NCBI GenBank assembly: GCA_017550285.1
Contig: JAFZPP010000004.1
Location: 42,329 to 106,328, forward strand
DNA: 64,000 nucleotides
Source: Oscillospiraceae bacterium
Lineage (GTDB): Bacteria; Bacillota; Clostridia; Oscillospirales; Ruminococcaceae
Reading direction: 5' to 3'
Shown one piece after another: positions 17,723 to 25,421 of the stretch. Below the pieces are notes generated by a model. The model did not search any database. It had not been told where the DNA came from and was given only the letters and a program-made list of their open reading frames with translations. Within the stretch, counting starts at the first letter, position 1. Each line of letters starts with the position of its first letter. A program made the position numbers and the translations under genes.

Positions 17723-17748
17723 ATTCTCGATGAAAGGATGGTGCTTCC

Positions 17749-18705
17749 ATGCAGGACGAACCAAAAAACGAATCAAAGAACAAATCGCAGAACCAGTCGA
17801 ATGAACCGGCTGACATGCAGCATGCAGAGAAGGTTTCGGCATTTCATAATGCAATGGAGCTTCAGGCAAAGGTACGGCGCGAGGAAGAACTCAGAGAACG
17901 CAGACGTCAGGCAAATGAGGCGGAGGCTGCCTATCAGGCGCGCGAGGAATATGCAAAGGAGCTTGCCGAGGAGAAGGTTGAGCTGATACGCCTGAAACAG
18001 GGCGTCATTGAGGACAGCGACAGGATTTTTCAGGAGGAGGAATCCGAAAAGAAGTATACGGTCTTGCAGAAGATCGGCAACTGGTTTTATCACTCCAAGT
18101 GGTGGCTCGGCATCGCAGCCTTCTGCACGATTGTCGTTGCATTCCTGATCTATGATTATGTCACGCGCGAGAACCCCGATCTGCGCATCCTGCTGCTGAC
18201 GGATCATATCGAACTGGATGCAGAAAGCAATCTGCTCTGTGACTGGCTGGAAAATATGTGCGAGGATTATACCGGCGACGGCGAGGTGCTCGTGCAGACG
18301 GTCTATATCCCCGTATCAAAGGTGAACATGGAAGCCGGCACAAATTATACTGCGGCTTATAATACGCAGCTGCTGGTACAGTTCCAGGCGAATACCTGCA
18401 TGCTGGTACTGGTCGATCCGGAGGCGGAGGAGTATTTGCAGCCGGAGGATATGTTTGTCGAGCTGGATGAACTGTATCCTGACTGCCCCTATGTCAGCGG
18501 CCGCAGAATGCTGCTGGATGATACTGATTTCGAGGAGCAGGCAGGACTGACGGTGCAGCTGCATCCCGGCAGCTATCTGGCACTGCGGATTCCGGCGGAG
18601 AATATGAACTCGCTGGAGGAAAATCAGCTGGCATACGATCAGGCGAAGACGCTGCTTGATTCGATTGTCGCATCTTTGCATACGACCGGCAGTGCGGAAG
18701 AATAA
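17749..18705 (+). CDS. Hypothetical membrane protein with charged coiled-coil N-terminus
   Basis: A 318-aa protein with no recognised family. Residues 1-25 are Asn/Lys/Gln-rich. About 28-105 is a strongly charged helix typical of a coiled coil (RREEELRERRRQANEAEAAY and onward). One membrane helix at about 118-138 (WWLGIAAFCTIVVAFLIYDYV) is followed by a roughly 180-residue acidic, probably extracytoplasmic domain (DLRILLLTDHIELDAES and onward). It starts with ATG at 17749, with AAAGG upstream. It has its own promoter and a terminator shared with convergent whiA. Confidence 0.8.
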   Translation: MQDEPKNESKNKSQNQSNEPADMQHAEKVSAFHNAMELQAKVRREEELRERRRQANEAEAAYQAREEYAKELAEEKVELIRLKQGVIEDSDRIFQEEESEKKYTVLQKIGNWFYHSKWWLGIAAFCTIVVAFLIYDYVTRENPDLRILLLTDHIELDAESNLLCDWLENMCEDYTGDGEVLVQTVYIPVSKVNMEAGTNYTAAYNTQLLVQFQANTCMLVLVDPEAEEYLQPEDMFVELDELYPDCPYVSGRRMLLDDTDFEEQAGLTVQLHPGSYLALRIPAENMNSLEENQLAYDQAKTLLDSIVASLHTTGSAEE

Positions 18706-18720
18706 TCTGCCGGAAAACAG

Positions 18721-18749
18721 AATGCCCGGGCAAGCTCTGCTCGGGCATT
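18721..18749. terminator. Bidirectional terminator between membrane protein gene and whiA
   Basis: AATGCCCGGGCA pairs with TGCTCGGGCATT (12 bp with one G-T pair, 5-nt loop) between the convergent ends of the 17749 gene and whiA. Confidence 0.75.
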
Positions 18750-18757
18750 TGTACTGT

Positions 18758-19663
18758 TTATTTATATTTGGCGGCAAGCTCCGAAATGCGCTGCAATCGG
18801 TGGTTAACACCGGAACGCGAAAGCGGCGGATTGAGCTTTGCGCCGAGCTCGCGCAGACTGGCATCCGGATCGGCAAGGCGCGCCGCTGCGATTTCCTGCA
18901 AAACTGCCGGCAGCGTCCCCAGCCCGACCGTATTCCGGATCAGCTCGATATCTGCAATCTGCTGCTCTGCTGCCGCAACACTCTTGTCGATATTTGCCAT
19001 ATCACAGTTAATGCGGCGGTTTGTCATGCTGCGGACATTTTTATAGACCTGCTGTGCGGCAAGCTCCATGGATGCATTCGGTGCGCCGAAATAGGTCAGC
19101 GCATCGCAAATCTGCTCATTCTGTTTCAGATACAGCACGATATCATTCTTGCGGACGGTTGATTTGAAGCGAATCTCCGGCTGCTCGGCGGCGAGTGTCT
19201 CCGGAAGTGCGGCTGCAAAATCCGCATCGGAGAGCGCAAGCTCCAGATGATACCGCCGCTCGGGATCGGTGACGCTGCCGCAGAGTACAAAGCATCCGGC
19301 GGCGGCAAAGGCAAGCGCCCTGCCGGTCAAAGATGCAAGCGCGGCGGAACGGTTCTGCGCTTCCAGATGCAGCGGCTTTGTCAGCGCACAGACCTGCTCT
19401 GCACCGCTGACCGAAAAGCACCAGACCGCCTGTCTTCCGCTGCGTGCACGGAATTCCGTATCGAAGCTGCATTTGGGGCTGACGCTCTGGATCAGCTTCG
19501 GAAAGAGCTCTGCAAAGGCTTCGCATTCCGTTTGCAGCGTGATCTCCGATTCGGTAAAACGGCGCGCCGAGAGCAGAATGCCTGTCAGAAAGGCACGGCG
19601 GTCGGCAGGCTTGCGGATGCTGCCGCAGATTTCCGTTTTGACCTGATTGGAAAAGGATGCCAT
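18758..19663 (-). CDS. whiA: DNA-binding protein WhiA
   Basis: A 301-aa WhiA, a two-domain DNA-binding protein with a LAGLIDADG-like N-terminal fold and a C-terminal helix-turn-helix, linked in Firmicutes to cell division and chromosome segregation. It begins SFSNQVKTEICG, and the conserved C-terminus reads NCDMANIDKSVAAAEQQI, LPAVLQEIAAARL and LSRSGVNHRLQRISELA. I choose ATG 19663, eight bases after GGAGG; codons 3 and 2 upstream (GTG, ATG) overlap the binding site. In many Firmicutes whiA follows yvcJ-yvcK; here it stands alone. Confidence 0.93.
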   Translation of the reverse strand: MASFSNQVKTEICGSIRKPADRRAFLTGILLSARRFTESEITLQTECEAFAELFPKLIQSVSPKCSFDTEFRARSGRQAVWCFSVSGAEQVCALTKPLHLEAQNRSAALASLTGRALAFAAAGCFVLCGSVTDPERRYHLELALSDADFAAALPETLAAEQPEIRFKSTVRKNDIVLYLKQNEQICDALTYFGAPNASMELAAQQVYKNVRSMTNRRINCDMANIDKSVAAAEQQIADIELIRNTVGLGTLPAVLQEIAAARLADPDASLRELGAKLNPPLSRSGVNHRLQRISELAAKYK

Positions 19664-19689
19664 CGGCATCACCTCCGGTTGGATTGATA

Positions 19690-20544
19690 TTACAGATATG
19701 CCGACAGGAATGCTGCCTGCCGTGCACGGCGCTTGGCGATGCGGTTCTGCACCCAGATTTCATAAGGCATCCAGCGCGGGTCCTTCTCCGCTGCCGAATC
19801 GTCCACGCCGTCGGTGGTATAGGTGAAGATGATGCCGCCGTCATAGATTTCAAATTCGATTTCACGCGGCTGTTTGCCGGTGTAGCCGTCGATCCAGCCG
19901 TCCGCGGTATAGAGATGCTCCTCCTCCGGATCAAGTCCACCCGGAACATCGGATTTGCGGATGCTGTTCAGATAATAGGTCACGCCGTCGGCATCATGCA
20001 GCACATAGCTTTTGCCGGACGGGTCGGGGTCAGAAAACAGACCGCCGTCATCGGTGATCTCCGCGTCCGCAATGGTCACGAGCTCAAAATCACCGTAGGT
20101 TTTCTTCTGCCATTTCGGCTCCTTCATCTCCGGCGCAGGATATTCGTCAAAATCATCCGCATTCAGATGCAGCGCTTCCATTGCCGCAAAGACATGCTGC
20201 TTTGCATCCTGTTCACTGAGCCATGCTGCATCGCTCAGCGCCGCACTTTGCTTCCATGCAGCCCAGTCTGCACGCATCGCGGCACGGTCTGCATAGGTAT
20301 CGCCGAGCGCCAGATTTGCGCGGCCGAGATAATCATAAAACACATGATATTGCAGCACGACGAACAGACAGTTCACGAGCAGCGAAAGTGTTTCGTCATC
20401 CGGCTCCTCCTGCATCATCGCACGCACTGCACGGTCGATCTCCGCCGATGCATCCGCATGACTGCCGCGGTGCAGCGCCTTTGCAATCTTTTGCAGATCA
20501 CAGTATTCTGCAATCAGCTCCTCCGGCTGTATTCCCATTGCCAT
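19690..20544 (-). CDS. Hypothetical acidic cytoplasmic protein
   Basis: A 284-aa soluble protein I do not recognise. There is no signal peptide or membrane helix. The N-terminal half (about 1-130) is helical; the C-terminal half (about 140-270) is beta-rich and aromatic (KTYGDFELVTIADAEITDDGG and DGVTYYLNSIRKSD). It begins with ATG 20544 after GGAGGAG and has its own promoter at 20580-20608. It precedes whiA by 26 bp and could be cotranscribed. I saw no motif suggesting catalysis. Confidence 0.75.
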   Translation of the reverse strand: MAMGIQPEELIAEYCDLQKIAKALHRGSHADASAEIDRAVRAMMQEEPDDETLSLLVNCLFVVLQYHVFYDYLGRANLALGDTYADRAAMRADWAAWKQSAALSDAAWLSEQDAKQHVFAAMEALHLNADDFDEYPAPEMKEPKWQKKTYGDFELVTIADAEITDDGGLFSDPDPSGKSYVLHDADGVTYYLNSIRKSDVPGGLDPEEEHLYTADGWIDGYTGKQPREIEFEIYDGGIIFTYTTDGVDDSAAEKDPRWMPYEIWVQNRIAKRRARQAAFLSAYL

Positions 20545-20579
20545 AGTTTCTCCTCCGGTTCATGTTCAGGTATGACATA

Positions 20580-20608
20580 ATTATAGCATATTAAGCTATA
20601 AATTTCAA
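20580..20608 (-). promoter_or_regulatory. Promoter of the 20544 gene
   Basis: On the minus strand, TTGAAA (20603-20608) and TATAAT (20580-20585) are separated by 17 bp, 36 bp before the start codon. Confidence 0.75.
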
Positions 20609-20649
20609 TGGTAGAGCAGCAAAAAAATAACAAAATACGCCGCATGGGA

Positions 20650-20704
20650 GATAAACCGGAGGCGGGCACTGCCCGCTTATAGCATATTATCCCACAAAAA
20701 GCAA
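20650..20704. repeat. Dispersed hairpin element, copy C, with adjoining promoter-like sequence
   Basis: The palindrome GCGGGC-ACT-GCCCGC (20662-20676) abuts a minus-strand promoter-like pair: TTGCTT at 20699-20704 and TATAAG at 20676-20681, spacer 17 bp. The AGCTTTAGA box of the other copies is poorly kept here (GATAAACCGGA). Confidence 0.65.
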
Positions 20705-20724
20705 GCTGAGAGAAGTGCTTTTTT
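20695..20724 (+). terminator. Terminator-like hairpin between the two repeats
   Basis: AAAAAGCA (20696-20703) pairs with TGCTTTTT around 20716-20723, giving a short AT-rich stem with a T-run. It lies between hairpin copies C and B. No gene ends here, so its role is unclear. Confidence 0.45.
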
Positions 20725-20740
20725 GCAGCAGTTGACTCTT

Positions 20741-20806
20741 CGGAGAGCTTTAGATCCATGGAGGGCGGCACTGCCGCCTTATAGCACATAAAGCCGTAAA
20801 TTTCAA
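20741..20806. repeat. Dispersed hairpin element, copy B, with adjoining promoter-like sequence
   Basis: The box GAGAGCTTTAGATCCATGG (20743-20761) is followed by GGCGGC-ACT-GCCGCC (20764-20778). Directly beyond is a minus-strand promoter-like pair: TTGAAA at 20801-20806 and TATAAG at 20778-20783, 17 bp apart. The segment 20779-20810 also resembles the real promoter region at 20579-20610. Confidence 0.75.
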
Positions 20807-20958
20807 TGGGAAATGAGAAAAAAGGAGGAGGGAGGACGGCGTGCGTTCGGAGTGATTTGCTTTAGATCAACTTTTTTTATTTTTCCTGTGACGCATTGCA
20901 GAAGGATTCTGTCGTAAAGGATAGAGGGACCTCATCACACAGAAAGGGGCTGAACCAC

Positions 20959-21525
20959 ATGCCTGCCGCAACAGATGCACAGATCATTTCACTGTTCCAC
21001 GAACGCGATCAGAAGGCGCTCAGCGAAACACAGCAGAAATACGGCGGACTATGCCGCAGCATCGCAAAAAATATTCTCGGTTCACGCGAAGACGCGGAGG
21101 AGTGTCTCAATGATGCACTGCTCCGCCTCTGGGAGAGCATCCCGCCTGCAAAGCCGAAAAATCTTGCTGCATATCTCAGCGTGACCGTCCGGAACCTCGC
21201 CTGTAACCGGCGCGAAGCATCCAGAGCCGCCAAGCGCGGCGGCGGTGAACTGACCGTCGCGCTCTCGGAGATCGAGGAGGTGCTTGCATCACCGGAACGT
21301 CCCGACACCGTGCTCGATACCAAAGCGGTTTCCGATGCAATCAACCGGTTTCTCGGTGAATTGCAGCCGGAAACGCGCGTCATGTTCGTGCTGCGCTACT
21401 GGGGCGATTTGACAGTACGGGAAATTGCCGAAAAATGCGGTGTCGGACAAAGCAAGGTCAAAATGTCACTGCTGCGCACCAGAAACGATCTGAAAGCATT
21501 TCTTGAGGAGGAGGGTTTGCGATGA
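20959..21525 (+). CDS. ECF-type RNA polymerase sigma factor
   Basis: A 188-aa sigma factor of the sigma-70/ECF class. I choose ATG 20959 (MPAATDAQ), preceded by GAAAGGGG; the frame extends upstream without support. Region 2 includes LGSREDAEECLNDALLRLWESIPP, the usual core-binding and -10 recognition helix. Region 4 reads LPETRVMFVLRYWGDLTVREIAEKCGVGQSKVKMSLLRTR in segments, a helix-turn-helix for -35 recognition. Its stop overlaps the start of the next gene (ATGA), and that membrane protein is a plausible anti-sigma factor or sensor. A paralog with the same arrangement lies at 32455. Confidence 0.92.
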   Translation: MPAATDAQIISLFHERDQKALSETQQKYGGLCRSIAKNILGSREDAEECLNDALLRLWESIPPAKPKNLAAYLSVTVRNLACNRREASRAAKRGGGELTVALSEIEEVLASPERPDTVLDTKAVSDAINRFLGELQPETRVMFVLRYWGDLTVREIAEKCGVGQSKVKMSLLRTRNDLKAFLEEEGLR

Positions 21526-24500
21526 AGGAGCAGGACTATATGAAAATCATGAACGGTCTCCGCGAGGATTACATTTCAGAAGCCGTCAGCTGGGACGGCA
21601 CGGCGCAGAAGAACCGCCGCGCGATCCGCCGCATGACCTACGGGCTCGGCGCAATCGCGGCTGCCATTGCAGTCGTGATCGGCACAATCGGCTACAGCTC
21701 ATACCGCGATCATCTTGCCGCGGACAGCGAAAGTAATCCGGATATCGCAGAGGAGCGTCTCAACATTCTCGGCGGATACGGCGAGCTGCACGGCTATCTC
21801 ACAGCAGACGGACGCAGCTTTTTCCGCGATAATTCGTATTTTTACGGCGAGGATGTCAAGTGGGCGATCGACGGCAGCACGCCGCTCATCAATGTTGAGG
21901 GAGACAGTACGCCGCTTCTGCTGACGGACGGCAAACAGCTCTATACGCAGCATGACGGCAATGTTTATGTCACCGACAGCTACGGCGGGGAGACGCTTGC
22001 ATTTTCGCTCGATGATACGCTGAATTGTGTCAGCCGCATTCACAAGCTGCCGAACGGCGATTATTTTGCAATCGGCACCACCGAGGTCGATACATCCGTC
22101 GCTGCAAATGCACCGGAGGATGCCGGATCCATGCCGCATACGGAGGGCGGTATTGCCAGCGTACAGGCGGTTGTCTATCATATGGCGACCGGCGAGCATG
22201 ATGCGATAATGGTGATGTCGTATGCAGATCCGCAGCAGGTGCAGTACGGATTTCTGTATCAGATCAACGACAGCCTGCGTATATTCCCGACAATAACGGA
22301 GATGCAGCGGGTGATGAGCGGATATCATTATCAGATCGACGACAGCGGGGACGCTTGGTATTTTTACGACGAACAGAACGCTCATGGCTTCGGGCGTGTC
22401 GGTTTTAACGTAAGAGCACATAACGAGGGCAATGACAAAGTATTCCGCGTCAAGGACTTCAAGACGGAAGAGATCACCGGATTCGCGGTTCACAATGATA
22501 CGCTCTGGTTTGAGCGCCTCACAAAGGCTAATAATGAAAACGGTGAGACCCGCACCTTTACAGAGTTCTATACGATGCAGCTCGGTGACTCTGAGCCTTC
22601 CATGAACTACCGCGGCGATTATGATATGGCAAAGAATTCACCGGAAACTGATTATCCCTGCTACAGCTATTTCGGAGAGCAGTATCTCTACGGCGTCATG
22701 CAGAAAATGACAGATTCCGGTCTGACATTCAAGGTCATGCGCCATGCATATGATGCGTTTGACGGAGATCAGACTGTGTTTGAAGTGCCGGTTTCGGAGC
22801 TTTACGGCGATCAGATTCCCGACCGCATGGAGCGTCCGGATATGATATTCGGCGATACCGGCGATTATCTGTTCTTTACGCTTCCGGAGGAGGGCATCAA
22901 CGGCGAGAAGCTGGTGCAGGTCAATCTGAAAACAGGCACATGGTTTTATCTCGGCATGCACTGTGATGTGGTGCAGACGCCGGAGCAGAACAGTGAAATG
23001 AACCGCGAGGATTCTTATGAAGGAATCTACGGGGAAACGCTGGAATCCGGCTACTGTTCGCCGGAGACATTCCCGCAGTATTATATCCCTGCGGAGAATC
23101 TGGATTCTGACAGAATCGACTGCTACCGGATGCTGCCCTTTGCCAAGGCATCGGAATCCAAGCTCGATCCTGCGGCGCTCGGTGCGCATCTGCCCGAGGG
23201 CGGCACATGGAGCAGGCGCGATCCCGATGCGCCGCGCATGACCTATGAGCAGGCGTTTCAGAGCATTACGAGCGGCGGGTCGCTGGTCGGCTGGCAGATG
23301 CTGGAGGACCTCTGCAAGCTCAGTGCAGGCTATGATGCAGAGGCATATCTGAACCGCAGTGACATGACAGACCGCGAATTCTGGCTGGATGATGCCGGAA
23401 AAGAATTCTTCTATGTTGTGCTTTACGGTGAGCTCGGTTCGTATCAGGATTTTGACCGCGCGGAGTTCTATTTCTTCTGTTATGATGAAGCAAAACAGCA
23501 ATATCACTATGCAAGACTGCCGGATGCTTCGGCTGAGAGACTTTCCGGCAAACAGCCCGCGGGTACGAATTTCCTCGGCGGCAGCGGTACGGTGCATCCC
23601 TATGTCACCGGTACGGGGCAGCTTCTGTTTGCAGAAGACGATCTCTGGTATTATGATCTGGGATACGGTCAGCGTGCACCGAAGCAGAATGATCCGGCGC
23701 AAACTGTCTGGGAGGCGCTGCCGCAGGAGGCGCAGAACCGGTTCTTTGCGGACAGTGCAGGAAACCGGAGACTGATGATGGACGGCAGCAGCTTCTATAC
23801 GCAGGACGGCGGCGCGCTGTACCGTCTGGACAATGACGGTACGGAGCATTACCTGATGATGCCGGATGAAGAAATGGCTGCATGGAATCGGGATACGATT
23901 GACGTTTGCAGACTGTGCATGATGCATGATGACAGGCTTTTTGTGATGATCAACGGGCAGACGGCTGCCGATGACGGGGATTGTTTCATGGCGTATCTCG
24001 TGGATGTCAAAACCAATATCGTGACAGTATTGCCGGATGCGGATGTATCGCGGCGCGAACTGTATCCTTACTGGAATGAAGCTGCGGTGACAGATGAATG
24101 GATTTACAGTGTTTCTGATAACGGAACCGTGCTGCATATCACGGGGCTGGACGGCAGTACAGCGGCGATTGATCTTGCGAAGGATGCCGGCGTGACGCTG
24201 GATGACGGCTGGTTTGTCGGTGAGGACGGACAGCTCTGGTACGGTCAGGATGCCGACTGGTATCATATGAGTCTGCATGCTGCGGATGAAAATTATCTCA
24301 AGCCGCAAAAGGATGCCGATGCGGTGCCGTATTATTATAATGTGCCGGTGCGCGGTGCGACGAAGGTTCTGGGCGCGGCGCAGCCGGATATGAACATCAT
24401 CCTCTGCAATTATAACGGCTCCGGTGCAGAGGTGCTGCTGGACGGTACAAAGAATATTTGCGACTGCATTCTCGGTGTGTACTGCGAGGGCGGTGTATAT

Positions 24501-24617
24501 CATATCGCCGCAGAAATCAGAGCGGATGCTCAGAATAATCCGACGCCGCAGACTGTAGTCATTACAAAGGACGGCAGCAGCGTCAGCGCGTTCGGTATCC
24601 TGCCGATGCCGCAATAA
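21522..24617 (+). CDS. Large membrane-anchored protein, putative sigma-factor regulator or sensor
   Basis: A 1031-aa protein translationally coupled to the upstream sigma factor. The first roughly 40 residues are cytoplasmic and basic. One membrane helix follows at about 43-63 (GAIAAAIAVVIGTIGYSSY), then more than 950 extracytoplasmic residues. These are beta-rich with repeated Trp/Tyr/Asp-Gly patterns (DGRSFFRDNSYFYGED, DGKQLYTQHDGNVYVTDS, DGSSFYTQDGGALYRLDNDG) resembling beta-propeller blades. No known domain is certain. The organisation, a short inner part next to a sigma factor and a large outer domain, resembles RsgI-like carbohydrate sensors functionally, but there is no sequence evidence of homology. 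Confidence 0.8.
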   Translation: MKEQDYMKIMNGLREDYISEAVSWDGTAQKNRRAIRRMTYGLGAIAAAIAVVIGTIGYSSYRDHLAADSESNPDIAEERLNILGGYGELHGYLTADGRSFFRDNSYFYGEDVKWAIDGSTPLINVEGDSTPLLLTDGKQLYTQHDGNVYVTDSYGGETLAFSLDDTLNCVSRIHKLPNGDYFAIGTTEVDTSVAANAPEDAGSMPHTEGGIASVQAVVYHMATGEHDAIMVMSYADPQQVQYGFLYQINDSLRIFPTITEMQRVMSGYHYQIDDSGDAWYFYDEQNAHGFGRVGFNVRAHNEGNDKVFRVKDFKTEEITGFAVHNDTLWFERLTKANNENGETRTFTEFYTMQLGDSEPSMNYRGDYDMAKNSPETDYPCYSYFGEQYLYGVMQKMTDSGLTFKVMRHAYDAFDGDQTVFEVPVSELYGDQIPDRMERPDMIFGDTGDYLFFTLPEEGINGEKLVQVNLKTGTWFYLGMHCDVVQTPEQNSEMNREDSYEGIYGETLESGYCSPETFPQYYIPAENLDSDRIDCYRMLPFAKASESKLDPAALGAHLPEGGTWSRRDPDAPRMTYEQAFQSITSGGSLVGWQMLEDLCKLSAGYDAEAYLNRSDMTDREFWLDDAGKEFFYVVLYGELGSYQDFDRAEFYFFCYDEAKQQYHYARLPDASAERLSGKQPAGTNFLGGSGTVHPYVTGTGQLLFAEDDLWYYDLGYGQRAPKQNDPAQTVWEALPQEAQNRFFADSAGNRRLMMDGSSFYTQDGGALYRLDNDGTEHYLMMPDEEMAAWNRDTIDVCRLCMMHDDRLFVMINGQTAADDGDCFMAYLVDVKTNIVTVLPDADVSRRELYPYWNEAAVTDEWIYSVSDNGTVLHITGLDGSTAAIDLAKDAGVTLDDGWFVGEDGQLWYGQDADWYHMSLHAADENYLKPQKDADAVPYYYNVPVRGATKVLGAAQPDMNIILCNYNGSGAEVLLDGTKNICDCILGVYCEGGVYHIAAEIRADAQNNPTPQTVVITKDGSSVSAFGILPMPQ

Positions 24618-24620
24618 CAG

Positions 24621-24652
24621 AAAAACCGGAGAACATAAAGTCTCCGGTTTTT
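24621..24652. terminator. Bidirectional terminator
   Basis: AAAAACCGGAGA (24621-24632) pairs with TCTCCGGTTTTT (24641-24652), a 12-bp perfect stem with A/T runs on both sides. It serves the 21522 gene on plus and the cohesin-dockerin operon on minus. Confidence 0.9.
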
Positions 24653-24659
24653 GCCTGCA

Positions 24660-25421
24660 TCAGAGGATGATTTCCTCCCAGTCAGTCGGGGTCATGGCAA
24701 CCGTATTTTGTGCGTAATATTGCAGAATGTACTGCGCATCGGATGCGCTCAGTTCACCGTCGCGGTCTACATCCGCCGCACGGAATGCCGTCTCGCTCAG
24801 ACCGCTGGGATTGCTCGCCATGAGCTCAGCGTAGGCGCTGAGGGCAAGCTGTGCATCGGTGACATCAACGCTGCCGCTGCTGTCTACATCGCCGCGCAGC
24901 GGTTCATCCGCAGGCTTCTCGCCGATATGGATGATGCCGTTCTGCGTTTCAAATGCGGCATCGCTGAAATCTGCACGGAATGTGGAGCCCTGATCGAATG
25001 TGACGCCGATCATTGCATCGCCGGATGCATCCGCGCTGACGGCAAATTGCAGCTGTGCAATCACACCGTCCTGCCTGAAATCGGCAGTGCCGTCGCTGTC
25101 CCAGTTGAGCAGATACGGCACGGCGGTTTTGTCACCGCCGGCAATGAATTCCGCGCTCTTCCAGTCTGCCTTGTTTTTTGCGTCCAGCAGCGTGAGCTTC
25201 TCTGCATCGTAGTCGATCCGGACGCTCAGTGCGGCAATGCCGGGATTATGCTCCACGGTGATATCGACGGTGACGGTTTCATTCGGCTTTGCCCAGACCT
25301 CCGCGGCGGAGATCGTTGCAGTGCTGTTCGCTGCGGAATCTGCGGCGGAGACAGAGAATGCGCCGGTGCAGACACATGCAGTCAGCATACCGGCAAGCAG
25401 TATGGATACGTATTTTTTCAT
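24660..25421 (-). CDS. Secreted cohesin-dockerin protein (small scaffoldin-like)
   Basis: A 253-aa secreted protein. The signal peptide covers about 1-27. A cohesin-like beta domain lies at about 36-165 (AEVWAKPNETVTVDITVEH, IAALSVRIDYDAEKLTLLDA). A dockerin at about 177-240 has two EF-hand-like calcium loops (GDVDSSGSVDVTDAQ and ADVDRDGELSASDAQ). Single-cohesin/single-dockerin proteins act as adaptors in ruminococcal cellulosomes such as ScaC. Its start overlaps the stop of the radical SAM gene by 4 bp and it is the last gene of that operon. There is no sortase motif or membrane anchor. Confidence 0.88.
   Translation of the reverse strand: MKKYVSILLAGMLTACVCTGAFSVSAADSAANSTATISAAEVWAKPNETVTVDITVEHNPGIAALSVRIDYDAEKLTLLDAKNKADWKSAEFIAGGDKTAVPYLLNWDSDGTADFRQDGVIAQLQFAVSADASGDAMIGVTFDQGSTFRADFSDAAFETQNGIIHIGEKPADEPLRGDVDSSGSVDVTDAQLALSAYAELMASNPSGLSETAFRAADVDRDGELSASDAQYILQYYAQNTVAMTPTDWEEIIL

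Larger units (their letters stand above)
17264..17748. other. Repeat-rich intergenic region
   Basis: This 485-bp gap holds the operon terminator, a long imperfect inverted repeat (17472-17548), one copy of a dispersed hairpin element (17651-17685) and the promoter of the next gene (17694-17722). I see no supported gene. Confidence 0.7.
20545..20958. other. Intergenic region with tandem hairpin repeats
   Basis: This 414-bp gap lies between divergent genes. It contains the minus-strand promoter of the 20544 gene, two tandem copies of the dispersed hairpin element (about 20650-20681 and 20741-20783), a terminator-like hairpin between them, and a 12-bp remnant of the element's box at 20859-20870. 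No gene was supported. Confidence 0.7.

Noticed and set aside
20514..20789. Minus-strand small frame containing AVPPSMDLKLS, similar to one at 17607-17816 with AVPASIDLKLS
   Set aside because: The similarity comes from translating the dispersed hairpin element, which also occurs where the frame is broken (58154). It is better explained as a DNA/RNA repeat than as a peptide family.
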